Below are positions 1 through 8,440 of a stretch of 64,000 nucleotides of DNA, one piece after another (positions within the stretch are counted from its first letter, which is position 1; every line of letters begins with the position of its first letter). The notes beneath the pieces are model-generated. The model ran no database searches. It had not been told where the DNA came from and worked only from the letters and a program-made list of their open reading frames with translations. The position numbers and the translations under genes are program-made. Location: assembly GCF_030140925.1 (NCBI RefSeq), contig NZ_JARBWD010000001.1, forward strand, positions 124,001 through 188,000, given 5' to 3'. Source of the DNA: Parerythrobacter aestuarii (GTDB lineage Bacteria; Pseudomonadota; Alphaproteobacteria; Sphingomonadales; Sphingomonadaceae).

Positions 1-1
1 T

Positions 2-898
2 GTCGGCCGTGATACCTGCACCGCCGACCGGATCGAGCAGCCGCAGCACGACTATCTCGAGAACACCACCCGCTCGATCCGCCGCGCCGCGCGGTTGGGC
101 GCAAGCATGGTCGAAGTCGACATTGCGCCCACGAAAGATGGCGAGATCGCGGTCTTCCACGACTGGACCGTCGATTGCCGCACCAATGGTAGCGGCGATG
201 TCCGCGAGCTGACCATGGAACAGCTCAAGGCGCTTGATGCCGGGCATGGCTACACCGCCGACGGAGGCAAAACCTATCCGTTTCGCGGGCAAGCTGTCGG
301 CGCAATCCCGGCGCTGGCGGAGGCAATCGAAGCGATCGAGCGCAAGAAGCTGATCTACAACTTCAAAAGCGGCGATGCCGGGGAAGCCGACCTGCTGGTG
401 GCGAAACTGCGCAAGGCCGGACGCGATCCGGCGACTTCGGGCGACGGCTTCTACGGCGCGCCCGAACCCGTCGCCCGGATCCGCGAGCTGGTGCCAGAGG
501 CCTGGGCCTTTGCGACTGCGGAAGCGCGTGCCTGCAGCAAGGATTATGTCCTCACCGGCTGGACCGGCCTTCTGCCCGACAGCTGCAAGGGCGGGACGAT
601 GATCATCCCGCTCAATTACCAATGGGCGTTCTGGGGCTGGCCCAACCGGCTGATCGCGCGGATGGAAGAGCATGGCGGGCAAGTGATCGTGATGGGGCCC
701 TATGCCGACAATGCCGCCACCGGCCTGACCCTGCCCGAGCAGCTCGGCGAAATCCCGGACAGCTTCAACGGCTGGATCTGGGTCGAGGACGGCTGGAACG
801 TGATCCCGGCACGATTCCCACGGCTCGATGATCGGCAGGACCCACAGCTGCGCGCGGCGCAGGATACGCTTGAGCGGCGGCGGGCGGACCAAGACTAA
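2..898 (+). CDS. Glycerophosphodiester phosphodiesterase family protein (5' end outside window)
   Basis: The reading frame is open from the first bases, so the N-terminus lies upstream of the window. The visible part has the GDPD signature: an ENTTRS segment, then GASMVEVDI and KDGEIAVFHD with TVDCRTNG. This is the metal-binding and substrate-binding core of the TIM-barrel enzymes that split glycerophosphodiesters into glycerol-3-phosphate and an alcohol. The C-terminal half ends in a WIWVEDGW segment. Any signal peptide would be in the missing part. An internal ATG at 95 is unlikely to be the start because the conserved ENT motif lies before it. No partner gene is visible upstream. Confidence 0.85.
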   Translation, partial: VGRDTCTADRIEQPQHDYLENTTRSIRRAARLGASMVEVDIAPTKDGEIAVFHDWTVDCRTNGSGDVRELTMEQLKALDAGHGYTADGGKTYPFRGQAVGAIPALAEAIEAIERKKLIYNFKSGDAGEADLLVAKLRKAGRDPATSGDGFYGAPEPVARIRELVPEAWAFATAEARACSKDYVLTGWTGLLPDSCKGGTMIIPLNYQWAFWGWPNRLIARMEEHGGQVIVMGPYADNAATGLTLPEQLGEIPDSFNGWIWVEDGWNVIPARFPRLDDRQDPQLRAAQDTLERRRADQD

Positions 899-905
899 TG
901 CGTCG

Positions 906-1032
906 CCCCTGCGCAGGCAGGGGCCTAGGTTACGCCTGTTGTGCGTGTTGCAGCCGATGACAGGGCGCGTGGCGATCGGCTGCCACCCTCTCGATGAAAG
1001 CCACGACATATGGGCCCCTGCCTGCGCAGGGG
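906..1032. repeat. Perfect 20-bp inverted repeat pair, REP/BIME-like
   Basis: Bases 906-925 and 1013-1032 are exact reverse complements of each other, with core CCCCTGCGCAGGCAGGGG. With one mismatch, the match extends about 5 bp further on the outer side (CGTC). The arms are 87 bp apart and fill most of the gap between the GDPD gene and ileS. Each arm is also close to self-complementary (CCCCTGC...GCAGGGG). This arrangement resembles paired REP palindromes. I see no transposase gene nearby. Confidence 0.75.
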
Positions 1033-1115
1033 TGACGGCAAGTTTGTTGTCGAAGTGAAGCGGTCTCCAAGAGAGGCTTTATCGCGGCGCACAATTGCCC
1101 TAACGGCGCACTCCT

Positions 1116-4019
1116 ATGTCTGACGCCAATCCTTCCGAACGCGACTACCGCGACACGGTCTTCCTGCCGAAGACCGATTTTCCCATGAAAGCCGGCCTTC
1201 CGCAGAAGGAGCCGGCCATCCTGGCGAAGTGGCAGGAAGAAGACCTCTACGGGCAGCTGCGCGCCAACCGTGCGGGCAAAGAGAAGTTCATCTTCCACGA
1301 CGGCCCGCCCTACGCCAATGGCGAGATCCATATCGGCCACGCGCTCAACAAGGTGCTGAAGGACATGGTCGTGCGCAGCCAGAGCCTGCTCGGCAAGGAT
1401 GCGCCCTATGTGCCCGGCTGGGACTGCCACGGCCTGCCGATCGAATGGAAGGTCGAGGAACAGTACCGCAAGAAGAAGCTCAACAAGGACGAAGTCCCGG
1501 CGAAGGAATTCCGCGCCGAATGCCGCGCCTATGCCCAGCATTGGGTCGATGTGCAGCGCGAGCAGTTCAAGCGGCTCGGCGTGCAGGGCGACTGGGACAA
1601 TCCCTACCTCACCATGGATTTCGACGCCGAAGCGACCATCGTTTCCGAGCTGATGAAATTCGCCGAAGCGGGCAATCTCTATCGCGGCGCGAAGCCGGTG
1701 ATGTGGTCCCCGGTCGAAAAGACCGCGCTGGCCGAGGCCGAGGTCGAGTATGAGGATATCACCTCGACGCAGATCGATGTGGCGTTCGAGATCACGGAAT
1801 CGCCGATCCCCGAACTGGTCGGCGCGCACGCGGTGATCTGGACGACGACACCTTGGACGATCCCGGTGAACCAGGCTTTGGCCTATGGGCCGGAGGTTGA
1901 GTATGTCTACCTCAACATCGTCGGCCATCCGAGTGGCAAGACCAGACTTCTTATCGCTTCAGAGCTCTACGATGGCTTCGCAGCGCGACTTGGCCTGCCC
2001 GGCATTTCGAAGGGTGCGGATGAAAATGGCGTAAGCGTCGAATATGATGGGGTCTACAAAGGCTCCGACCTCGCCGGAACCGTTGCGCGCCACCCGATGC
2101 ACCATCTCGGCGGGTTCTACGCTACGCCGCGTCCGCTGTTGCCGGGCGACTTCGTCACCACCGACAGCGGCACCGGCCTCGTCCATATGTCGCCCGACCA
2201 TGGCGAGGACGATTTCGACCTGTGCAAGGCACATGGCATCAATCCCGTCTTCGCGGTCGATGACGGCGGGGTCTATCGCGAGGACTGGCCGTGGCTGGGT
2301 GGGGCGGACGAGCGCCGCCGCGCGGTCATCAACGCCGGTTTCAATGCGCCCGACGGGCCAATCTGCTCCGACCTGCGCGAAGCCGGGGCACTGCTGAGCG
2401 CAAGCCAGGATTACCAGCACTCCTACCCGCATTCGTGGCGGTCGAAGGCCAAGGTCATCTATCGCTGCACTCCGCAATGGTTCGTGCCGATGGACAAGCC
2501 ATTGGACGTGGGCGATTTCGATGTCGCGCCAGGCAATCCGCTTGGCGGTGCAGTCGCGCCCTTCGTGGCGAAGGACCATTCGACCCTGCGCGAACGCGCC
2601 ATGGCCGAGATCGAGCGGGTGCAGTTCTTCCCCGAGAAGGGCCGCAACCGCATCCGCTCCATGGTCGAAGGCCGCCCCGACTGGGTCCTCTCGCGCCAGC
2701 GCGCCTGGGGCGTGCCGATCACGCTGTTCGTGCGGCCCGACGGCAGCTACCTGCAGGACCCGGTGGTCAACGCCCGCGTCGTGGCCGCCGTGCGCGAGGA
2801 AGGCGTCGATGCCTGGGATGAAGCGCGCAAGGCCGAGTTCCTCGGGCCGGATCACAACCCCGATGATTATGACATGGTCATGGACATCCTCGATGTGTGG
2901 TTCGATTCGGGCTGCACCCATGTCTTCACGCTGGAATCGGACCGCTGGCCGGATCAGCGCTGGCCTGCCGACCTTTATCTCGAAGGCAGCGACCAGCATC
3001 GCGGCTGGTTCCAGTCCTCGCTGCTGGAAAGCTGCGCTACCCGCGGACGCGCGCCTTACGACCAGATCCTGACCCACGGCTTCACCATGGATGCGACGGG
3101 CCGCAAGCAGTCGAAGTCGCTCGGCAACACGGTCGATCCGCTCAAGGTGATGGACACCTACGGCGCGGACATCATCCGGCTGTGGGCCCTGTCGGTCGAC
3201 TTCACCGAGGATCACCGCATCGGCGACGAGATCCTGAAGGGCGTGGCCGACCAGTATCGCCGCTTGCGCAACACCTTCCGGTATCTGCTCGGCGCTCTCG
3301 ACGGCTTTGTCGGTGACATGGGCGATGCCGGCGAGATTCCTGAACTGGAGCGCTACGTGCTGGCGCTGCTGGCCGATCTCGACGGCAAGCTCAAGCATGC
3401 GATCGAGACCTACGATTACAACACCTATACGCGGTTGCTGGTCGATTTCTGCAACGAGGACCTTTCGGCCTTCTTCTTCGATATCCGCAAGGACAGCCTC
3501 TATTGCGACGGGGCCGACAGTACCAAGCGCAACGCCTATCGCACCGTGCTCGACCTGCTGTTCCATGCGCTGGTGCGCTATGCCTCGCCGGTGCTGGTCT
3601 ATACTTCGGAGGAGGTGTGGCTGACCCGCTATCCCGATGGCGGCAGCGTCCATCTGCTCGAATGGCCGGCCGTGCCGGGCGTGACCGCTGATGGCGCGCG
3701 CTGGGACGCGCTCAGGGCCCTGCGCGAAAAGGTCAACGAAGCGATCGAGCCGCTGCGGCGCGAAAAGACCATCCGCTCCAGCAACGAGGCCGATGTGGTC
3801 GTGCCCGCCGCCGAAGTGCCTGAAGGTTTCAGCGACGAAGACCTCGCCGAACTGTTCATCGTTGCGTCAGTCACGCGCGGCGATAGCGATGGGGTGACAG
3901 TCACTCGTTCCAGCGAATCCAAATGCGGCCGTTGCTGGCGCCTGCTGCCCGATGTGGCGGAAGATGGCGCGCTTTGCGACCGCTGCGAGGATGTCGTTGC
4001 CGGGATGGACGCCGCCTGA
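1116..4019 (+). CDS. ileS: Isoleucyl-tRNA synthetase
   Basis: This cytoplasmic class I aminoacyl-tRNA synthetase charges tRNA-Ile. It has 967 aa, a normal length for the bacterial enzyme. The HIGH motif is at residues 72-75 in a PPYANGEIHIGHALNK context. The KMSKS loop appears as KQSKS at 664-668. The middle holds the CP1 editing domain (TTTPWTIP, then the HMSPDHGEDDF region). The C-terminus carries a zinc-finger cysteine set, CGRCW and CDRCE. The ATG at 1116 gives the conserved start of the family. The stop overlaps the lspA start (TGATG), a pairing of ileS and lspA seen in many proteobacteria. Confidence 0.97.
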   Translation: MSDANPSERDYRDTVFLPKTDFPMKAGLPQKEPAILAKWQEEDLYGQLRANRAGKEKFIFHDGPPYANGEIHIGHALNKVLKDMVVRSQSLLGKDAPYVPGWDCHGLPIEWKVEEQYRKKKLNKDEVPAKEFRAECRAYAQHWVDVQREQFKRLGVQGDWDNPYLTMDFDAEATIVSELMKFAEAGNLYRGAKPVMWSPVEKTALAEAEVEYEDITSTQIDVAFEITESPIPELVGAHAVIWTTTPWTIPVNQALAYGPEVEYVYLNIVGHPSGKTRLLIASELYDGFAARLGLPGISKGADENGVSVEYDGVYKGSDLAGTVARHPMHHLGGFYATPRPLLPGDFVTTDSGTGLVHMSPDHGEDDFDLCKAHGINPVFAVDDGGVYREDWPWLGGADERRRAVINAGFNAPDGPICSDLREAGALLSASQDYQHSYPHSWRSKAKVIYRCTPQWFVPMDKPLDVGDFDVAPGNPLGGAVAPFVAKDHSTLRERAMAEIERVQFFPEKGRNRIRSMVEGRPDWVLSRQRAWGVPITLFVRPDGSYLQDPVVNARVVAAVREEGVDAWDEARKAEFLGPDHNPDDYDMVMDILDVWFDSGCTHVFTLESDRWPDQRWPADLYLEGSDQHRGWFQSSLLESCATRGRAPYDQILTHGFTMDATGRKQSKSLGNTVDPLKVMDTYGADIIRLWALSVDFTEDHRIGDEILKGVADQYRRLRNTFRYLLGALDGFVGDMGDAGEIPELERYVLALLADLDGKLKHAIETYDYNTYTRLLVDFCNEDLSAFFFDIRKDSLYCDGADSTKRNAYRTVLDLLFHALVRYASPVLVYTSEEVWLTRYPDGGSVHLLEWPAVPGVTADGARWDALRALREKVNEAIEPLRREKTIRSSNEADVVVPAAEVPEGFSDEDLAELFIVASVTRGDSDGVTVTRSSESKCGRCWRLLPDVAEDGALCDRCEDVVAGMDAA

Positions 4020-4561
4020 TGGACAAGCTGTGGAAGCTGCGCCTGTGGGGTCTGGGGTTCGCCGCGCTGATCTGCGCGGTCGACCAGTACATCAAGTGGG
4101 TCGTCCGCGTGCAGCTGGAACTGAACCAGCCGCCGGGCGTCTATGAGATCTTGCCGTTTTTCGACCTGCGCTGGACCCGCAACTTCGGCATTTCGCTCGG
4201 CATGTTCGAAGCCACAAGCGTGGAGATGCGCTGGGGGCTGGTGCTGGGCACTGCGCTGATCGCTGGCGTCGTATTCGTGTGGATGCTGCGCGAGAAGGCC
4301 AAGGGCGATATCTTCGGCCTGTCGCTGATCCTCGGCGGGGCGCTGGGCAATATCTACGATCGCTACACCTGGGGCTATGTGATCGACTATGCCGACCTGC
4401 ATTTCGGGGAATTTCGCCCCTTCCTGATCTTTAACGTCGCCGATGCTGCGATTACCATCGGCGTGCTGATTATCCTTGCCCGATCCTTCCTGGTGCCCGA
4501 CAAGGGTGCCAAGAAAGCCGACAAAGACGAGACGCCGGACGAGCTTCCGGCAGAGAGTTGA
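4019..4561 (+). CDS. lspA: Lipoprotein signal peptidase (signal peptidase II)
   Basis: An inner-membrane aspartyl peptidase that removes the signal peptide from diacylglyceryl-modified prolipoproteins. The 180-aa product has four hydrophobic segments. The likely catalytic aspartates are D123 in GYVIDYADLH and D142 in NVADAAI, and the conserved RNFGISLG and GALGNIYDR segments are present. The ATG at 4019 overlaps the ileS stop by one base, so translation is probably coupled. The next gene is itself a predicted lipoprotein and starts a few bases after this stop. The charged C-terminal tail (KKADKDET) is probably cytoplasmic. Confidence 0.95.
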   Translation: MDKLWKLRLWGLGFAALICAVDQYIKWVVRVQLELNQPPGVYEILPFFDLRWTRNFGISLGMFEATSVEMRWGLVLGTALIAGVVFVWMLREKAKGDIFGLSLILGGALGNIYDRYTWGYVIDYADLHFGEFRPFLIFNVADAAITIGVLIILARSFLVPDKGAKKADKDETPDELPAES

Positions 4562-4566
4562 GAGTG

Positions 4567-4977
4567 ATGAAAAAGACCACCAGCCTGATCCTGCTCGGAT
4601 GTGCGAGCATGACCCTGACCGCTTGTGGCGGCGGCGGGTTCCTCAACCGCGACCGGCCCGACGAATTCGCAGTTCAGCGCCAGGCCCCGCTGGTGGTGCC
4701 GCCCGATTTCAACCTCGAACCGCCGAGCCCCGGCGCCCCGCGTCCGACCGAAGGCACTGCCGCCGAGCAGGCGCTCGACGTACTGTTCGGCGGTCCGGCC
4801 CCGCGAAGCTCGGTCGAAAGCGCCGCCATCAGCCGCGCCGGCAGCGCCGAACCGGGCATCCGTTCTAAGATCGGCGATCCCGACACCAACACCGTCGCCA
4901 AGGGCCGCGTGACTCGCGACATCATCGCCGCCCCCGAAGGAGACGGGCAGGCGGCGCAGGCGGTCATACCCGGCTGA
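4567..4977 (+). CDS. bamF: DUF3035 lipoprotein, BamF-type subunit of the beta-barrel assembly machinery
   Basis: The 136-aa product starts with a lipoprotein signal (MKKTTSLILL) and a clear lipobox, LTAC. The rest is proline-rich and polar, with PLVVPPDFNLEPP, which is typical of the DUF3035 family. Members of that family are described as outer-membrane lipoproteins (BamF) of the alphaproteobacterial BAM complex. I chose the ATG at 4567 over the TTG at 4558 because it places the lysines right before the hydrophobic core. It is the third gene of the ileS-lspA-bamF unit. Its stop codon lies inside a palindrome (4963-4991). The family assignment is from motif recognition only. Confidence 0.8.
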   Translation: MKKTTSLILLGCASMTLTACGGGGFLNRDRPDEFAVQRQAPLVVPPDFNLEPPSPGAPRPTEGTAAEQALDVLFGGPAPRSSVESAAISRAGSAEPGIRSKIGDPDTNTVAKGRVTRDIIAAPEGDGQAAQAVIPG

Positions 4978-4991
4978 AAGCCGGGGATGAC
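4963..4991. repeat. Palindrome over the bamF stop codon, REP-like
   Basis: GTCATACCCGGCT (4963-4975) pairs with AGCCGGGGATGAC (4979-4991), with one mismatch and a 3-nt loop. The bamF TGA (4975-4977) lies at the tip. The GTCAT-CCCGG outline resembles widespread REP elements of alphaproteobacteria. It could also act as an mRNA-stabilising or termination hairpin, but no T-run follows. Confidence 0.6.
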
Positions 4992-5006
4992 CTGATTTTG
5001 GTGTTT

Positions 5007-5028
5007 CGCTCGCACATCCGTGCGAGCG
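5007..5028. repeat. Perfect 9-bp stem hairpin
   Basis: CGCTCGCAC (5007-5015) and GTGCGAGCG (5020-5028) form a perfect stem with the 4-nt loop ATCC. It stands in the 311-bp gene-free stretch 4978-5288, between the REP-like palindrome and the long dispersed repeat. A further GC-rich palindrome follows at about 5085-5104 (CGGGGCC ... GGCCCCG). None has a T-run, so I treat them as repeat-type elements and not terminators. Confidence 0.55.
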
Positions 5029-5125
5029 TCCTCGGTGCAGTTCCTCCTTACAGTCGGGCACCTGCGGACGGCCAGTCGGCCTTGCGGGGCCTCGGCCGGC
5101 CCCGTCCCGACGCGATTATCGCAAG

Positions 5126-5257
5126 AGTTGTGGCTTGGTGGCGGAGCACGGCTTGCGACTAGCTAGCCGCAAGGGCGACCGCCCGCCCGCAGCGATTGGG
5201 CCGTCAGGCCCCTTGAGCAAGGAAATCGCGAGCGCGGATGCGCTTGCGGAAAACAAA
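5126..5257. repeat. Dispersed repeat, copy A (~130 bp)
   Basis: This segment aligns over its whole length with the reverse complement of 55242-55366. Shared blocks, in order, are GGCTTGG-(G/C)GCGG, AGCAC, a 26-27 base core around GGCGACCGCCCGCCC (5169-5194), AAGGAAA/GAGGAAA, and a terminal GCGGAAAACAAA/ACGGAAACAAA. The copies have diverged with several small indels. No convincing reading frame is shared. It occupies the right part of the gap before the minus-strand gene ending at 5289. The family is unknown to me. Confidence 0.7.
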
Positions 5258-5288
5258 TACTCGCGGACGCTTGGGGCTGCCTCTCTGC

Positions 5289-6602
5289 TTAGTCCTTTTC
5301 CGCCTGCTCGCTGACCAACAATTTATCGATCTTGCGCCCGTCCATGTCCACAATCTCGAAGCGCCAGCCCTGGTTGTGGAAGTGTTCGCCTTCGCTGGGC
5401 AGCTTCTTGAGCACCGCCAGCGCGTAACCCGCGACGGTCGCGAACTCGCGGTCTTCGCCGTAGTCGAGTCCCAACCGGTCAGCGAGTACGTCCGCTGCGA
5501 GCGCGCCAGAAACCAGCAGCGAGCCGTCCTCGCGCTCGATCACTTCGGGGATCTCGCCCTGGTCCTGGTCGCTGGCAAAATCGCCGACCATGGCGGTCAG
5601 CAGGTCGACCGGGGTCACGATCCCGTCCAAGTGGCCATACTCGTCATGCACCATGGCCATGGCGATCTCGGCCTGTTGCAGCACCCGCAGCGCATCCATT
5701 GCGTCGAGCTGGTCAGGGATGACCTCGGCCTTCTTCATCAGCTTTTCCAGCATGACAGGTTCGCCAACCACCTGCGCTGCCAGCACTTCACGCACCTTGA
5801 CCACGCCCATTACCTTGTCGGGCGAGCCATCGGCCACCGGCAGCAGCGAATGCGGGCTGGCGGCGATGGCCGCGGAAATCTCTTCCTGTGTCGCGCCAAG
5901 ATCAACCCAGTCCATGTCGGTGCGCGGAGTCATGACCTCGCGCACCGGCCGCTCGGCAAGCCGCACGACGCCGGTAAGGATCGCGCTTTGCTCTTCTTCG
6001 ATCACACCGGAATGGGTGGCATCTGCAAACAGCATCTGCAGCTCTTCCGCGGTGACCGAGGAATGCCCGCCGGGGCGCACGCCGAACAGTCGCACGATCG
6101 CGCCCGAGGAGGTATCGAGCACCCACACCACCGGCGCGGCGACCCGCGCCAGCCATTGCATCGGACGCGACATCACCACGGCGATCGGCCCCGCTGCACG
6201 CAAGGCCAGCTGCTTGGGCACGAGTTCCCCGACCACCAAGCTGAAATAGGTCGTCAGTGCGATGACCACGCCGAAGCCGAGCTGCCCGGCGAGCTGGGGC
6301 GAAAGCTCGAACAGCGCCTGCAATCGCTCACCCACTGGCCCGCCAAGGCTGGCACCCGAATAGGCCCCGGCAATAATGCCGACGAGCGTGATACCGATCT
6401 GGACCGTTGACAGGAATTTACCCGGATGCGCAGCGAGCTCCAGCGCCGCCTTGGCACCGCCGCTGCCTTTTTCCGCCTTGGCTTTCAGCCGCGCCGGCTT
6501 GGCCGAGACGATGGCGAGTTCAGACATCGCGAAAACTCCGTTCAAGAGTATTAACGCGGCGATTATGAGCAAGTCAGGCCAGGGAAAGGGTGTCACAGCC
6601 AT
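5289..6602 (-). CDS. Hemolysin/CorC family protein (CNNM transmembrane domain plus CBS pair)
   Basis: The 437-aa product has an N-terminal CNNM (DUF21) domain with three to four membrane spans. It begins PDLLIIAALILLNGVFAMSELAIV, has a GITLVGIIAGA segment and a VVGELVPKQLAL helix near residue 130. Two CBS repeats follow (MTPRTDMDWVD and the second around VHDEYGHLDGIVTP), and the C-terminus is a CorC_HlyC-type domain. Relatives are linked to magnesium or cobalt homeostasis; the old name hemolysin is misleading. The ATG at 6602 gives the usual N-terminus. It stands alone on its strand, and repeats lie beyond its 3' end. Confidence 0.88.
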   Translation of the reverse strand: MAVTPFPWPDLLIIAALILLNGVFAMSELAIVSAKPARLKAKAEKGSGGAKAALELAAHPGKFLSTVQIGITLVGIIAGAYSGASLGGPVGERLQALFELSPQLAGQLGFGVVIALTTYFSLVVGELVPKQLALRAAGPIAVVMSRPMQWLARVAAPVVWVLDTSSGAIVRLFGVRPGGHSSVTAEELQMLFADATHSGVIEEEQSAILTGVVRLAERPVREVMTPRTDMDWVDLGATQEEISAAIAASPHSLLPVADGSPDKVMGVVKVREVLAAQVVGEPVMLEKLMKKAEVIPDQLDAMDALRVLQQAEIAMAMVHDEYGHLDGIVTPVDLLTAMVGDFASDQDQGEIPEVIEREDGSLLVSGALAADVLADRLGLDYGEDREFATVAGYALAVLKKLPSEGEHFHNQGWRFEIVDMDGRKIDKLLVSEQAEKD

Positions 6603-6661
6603 TCCGCGCTAGCACAAATTGGCACCTGTGCCAGCCTTGTGCCGTGGCCGACCACAGTTTC

Positions 6662-6686
6662 GGAACGTGCTGCGACGGCAAGGGTT
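6662..6686 (+). promoter_or_regulatory. Probable EcfG (general stress sigma factor) promoter for the OmpA-like lipoprotein
   Basis: GGAAC at 6662-6666 is followed after 17 bp by GTT at 6684-6686. This matches the EcfG consensus GGAAC-N16-cGTT, except that G replaces the C before GTT. Transcription would start near 6693, about 70 nt before the ATG at 6764. A small hairpin (AAGCGC ... GCGCTT, about 6699-6718) would lie in the leader. Confidence 0.5.
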
Positions 6687-6763
6687 TATTAGCCATGAAA
6701 GCGCCTCTTTCAGCGCTTACGTATCCCACGCGGGGGCTGCCGCGAGAATAGAGAGGGATTACA

Positions 6764-7459
6764 ATGAAGAATTCACGCATTTTCCTGTCATCGGTAGCAG
6801 CGGTATCGCTGGTGAGCATGTCAGCCTGTGTGACCGACCCCAACACCGGCGAACGCAAGGTTTCGCGCACCGGCATCGGTGCAGTCCTTGGCGGCACGCT
6901 AGGCTACCTGCTCGGCGATGTCGTGGGCGGCCGCACTGCCCGCATTATCGGTGCCGGTGTCGGCGGCACGGCTGGTGCAGTGATCGGCAAGCAGTTCGAC
7001 AACCAGATCAAGGAACTCGACGAGCAGACCGCCGGTAGCGGCGTCGATGTCGAGGAAGTGGGCGACCAGGACGCGATTCTCGTCCGCCTGCCCGATGGTG
7101 TGACCTTTGCCAGCGGTTCGGCCAGTATCAACCCGGGTTTCTATCCTACGCTTGATGCAGTGGCAGAGAGCTTGATCAAATACCCCAACAGCTTGGTCGA
7201 CGTCTATGGCTTCACGGATACCACCGGTTCTGCCGAGTTGAACCAGCGGCTGTCGGAGCAGCGCGCCCAGGCCGTGGCCGACTATCTTGCAGCCCGCGGT
7301 GTCGCCCGCTCGCGCCTTGCCACGCAAGGCTTTGGCGAACGCTATGAGTACCTGCGGGTGAAGACCGGCGACAACGTGGCCGAGCCGCTCAACCGCCGCG
7401 TCGAAATCAAGATCATCCCGATCAGCCAGGAAGATGTACAGGCTGCACAGGGGCAATGA
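6764..7459 (+). CDS. OmpA-family outer-membrane lipoprotein with glycine-zipper segment
   Basis: The 231-aa product starts with a lipoprotein signal and lipobox (VSMSAC). Residues about 40-85 are a glycine-zipper-like stretch (GTLGYLLGDVVGG, GAGVGGTAGAVIG). The C-terminal half is an OmpA-type peptidoglycan-binding domain: ITFASGSA-like VTFASGSASINP, VDVYGFTDTTGS, NQRLSEQRAQAV and NRRVEIKI. The architecture is like YiaD and Pal-related proteins that tie the outer membrane to the cell wall. A possible EcfG promoter lies upstream and a terminator hairpin downstream, so it is probably monocistronic and stress-linked. Confidence 0.9.
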   Translation: MKNSRIFLSSVAAVSLVSMSACVTDPNTGERKVSRTGIGAVLGGTLGYLLGDVVGGRTARIIGAGVGGTAGAVIGKQFDNQIKELDEQTAGSGVDVEEVGDQDAILVRLPDGVTFASGSASINPGFYPTLDAVAESLIKYPNSLVDVYGFTDTTGSAELNQRLSEQRAQAVADYLAARGVARSRLATQGFGERYEYLRVKTGDNVAEPLNRRVEIKIIPISQEDVQAAQGQ

Positions 7460-7493
7460 TTGACTAGGCGAGCTTGCTGTCAGGACAGCATGC

Positions 7494-7527
7494 GAGAGGT
7501 CGGCAGCAATGCCGGCCTCTTTGCGTT
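7494..7527 (+). terminator. Rho-independent terminator after the OmpA-like gene
   Basis: AGAGGTCGGCA (7494-7504) pairs with TGCCGGCCTCT (7509-7519), with one G-T pair and the loop GCAA, followed by TTGCGTTT. A second short palindrome (TGCTGTC-AG-GACAGCA) lies just before it. The convergent gene cysQ ends at 7528. Confidence 0.7.
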
Positions 7528-8328
7528 TCAGCTTACTTCGCGCCGCTGTCCGGCGGTGATCGAAGCCGCACGTGCGGCAAGGTGATTGACTGCGTCACCA
7601 TGGATGGCAGGGGCTGAAACCAGCAGGCCGAAGGCGCGCGGATCGCGCTTGTTATAGGCCAACGGCTTGCCAAAGGCGTCACTGATCGCCGCTCCTGCCT
7701 CGCGCGCGATCAGCGCGGCGGCACCGATGTCCCATTCATAGCCCCAGCGCAGCGTGGCGACGAGATCGGCCTCGTCGGCAGCCACCATGGCGACCCGCAA
7801 GGCGATACCGTTGGGCTTGTCGACTGTCTGCAGCACCCGGTCCTCCTTCATCAGCGAATCGGCCGGCACACGCGCGCCGGGAAACTCGGCCCGCCGCGAG
7901 GCCTTGAGCACCACGCCGTTTCGTTCGGCTCCCTGCCCGGCAATGCCGACCCATTCCTCTCCCCGCGCAGGGGCGCTAAGCAAGCCGATCAGCGGTCGCC
8001 CTTCGCTGATGAGCGCGACCGAGACCGCCCAGCCGGTGCGCCCGCGAATGAAATCGCGGGTCCCGTCGATCGGATCGACCAGCCAGATCAGGCGGTTGTC
8101 GAGCCGCCCGGGCGCATCGGCAGTTTCTTCCGACAACCAGCCAGCCGACGGCAACAGCGCCAACAGTTCGCGCTTGAGAAAACTATCGACTGCCATATCG
8201 GCGGCGCTGACCGGATCGCCCGGTTTCTTCTCCCAACTCTCCAGCGCATGCCCCGCCCCCGGCCATGCAGCGTGTGCAATGGCACCGGCTTCGCGGACGA
8301 TTTCCTGGAGGCGGGCATGGTCGATCAT
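7528..8328 (-). CDS. cysQ: 3'(2'),5'-bisphosphate nucleotidase CysQ, inositol-monophosphatase superfamily
   Basis: The 266-aa product has the lithium-sensitive phosphatase metal-site motifs: SEET near residue 67, DPIDGT at 85-90, and EWDIGAAALIAREAG near 210. In this superfamily, the CysQ branch hydrolyses PAP to AMP, clearing the by-product of PAPS-dependent sulfotransfer and sulfate assimilation. A plain inositol or histidinol phosphatase is possible, but the GGNPV-like entry and KRDPR tail fit CysQ. It is divergent from sucC. PAP removal would matter if the two sulfotransferases of the polysaccharide locus are active; that link is an inference. Confidence 0.8.
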   Translation of the reverse strand: MIDHARLQEIVREAGAIAHAAWPGAGHALESWEKKPGDPVSAADMAVDSFLKRELLALLPSAGWLSEETADAPGRLDNRLIWLVDPIDGTRDFIRGRTGWAVSVALISEGRPLIGLLSAPARGEEWVGIAGQGAERNGVVLKASRRAEFPGARVPADSLMKEDRVLQTVDKPNGIALRVAMVAADEADLVATLRWGYEWDIGAAALIAREAGAAISDAFGKPLAYNKRDPRAFGLLVSAPAIHGDAVNHLAARAASITAGQRREVS

Positions 8329-8440
8329 TTGCTAGTGAGGAGCATTGCTATCGGAATGGCCACTTTTCAAGCGCGCCGATCCATGCTTAGGCGCGCGGGC
8401 ACATATTCCTCAGATTCACGATCCACAGGACGCATCTTCC

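Noticed and set aside
1959..3653. 564-aa open frame antisense to ileS
   Set aside because: ileS is certain on the other strand; long antisense frames are expected in GC-rich DNA with strong third-position bias, and this one has no known motif or ribosome binding site.
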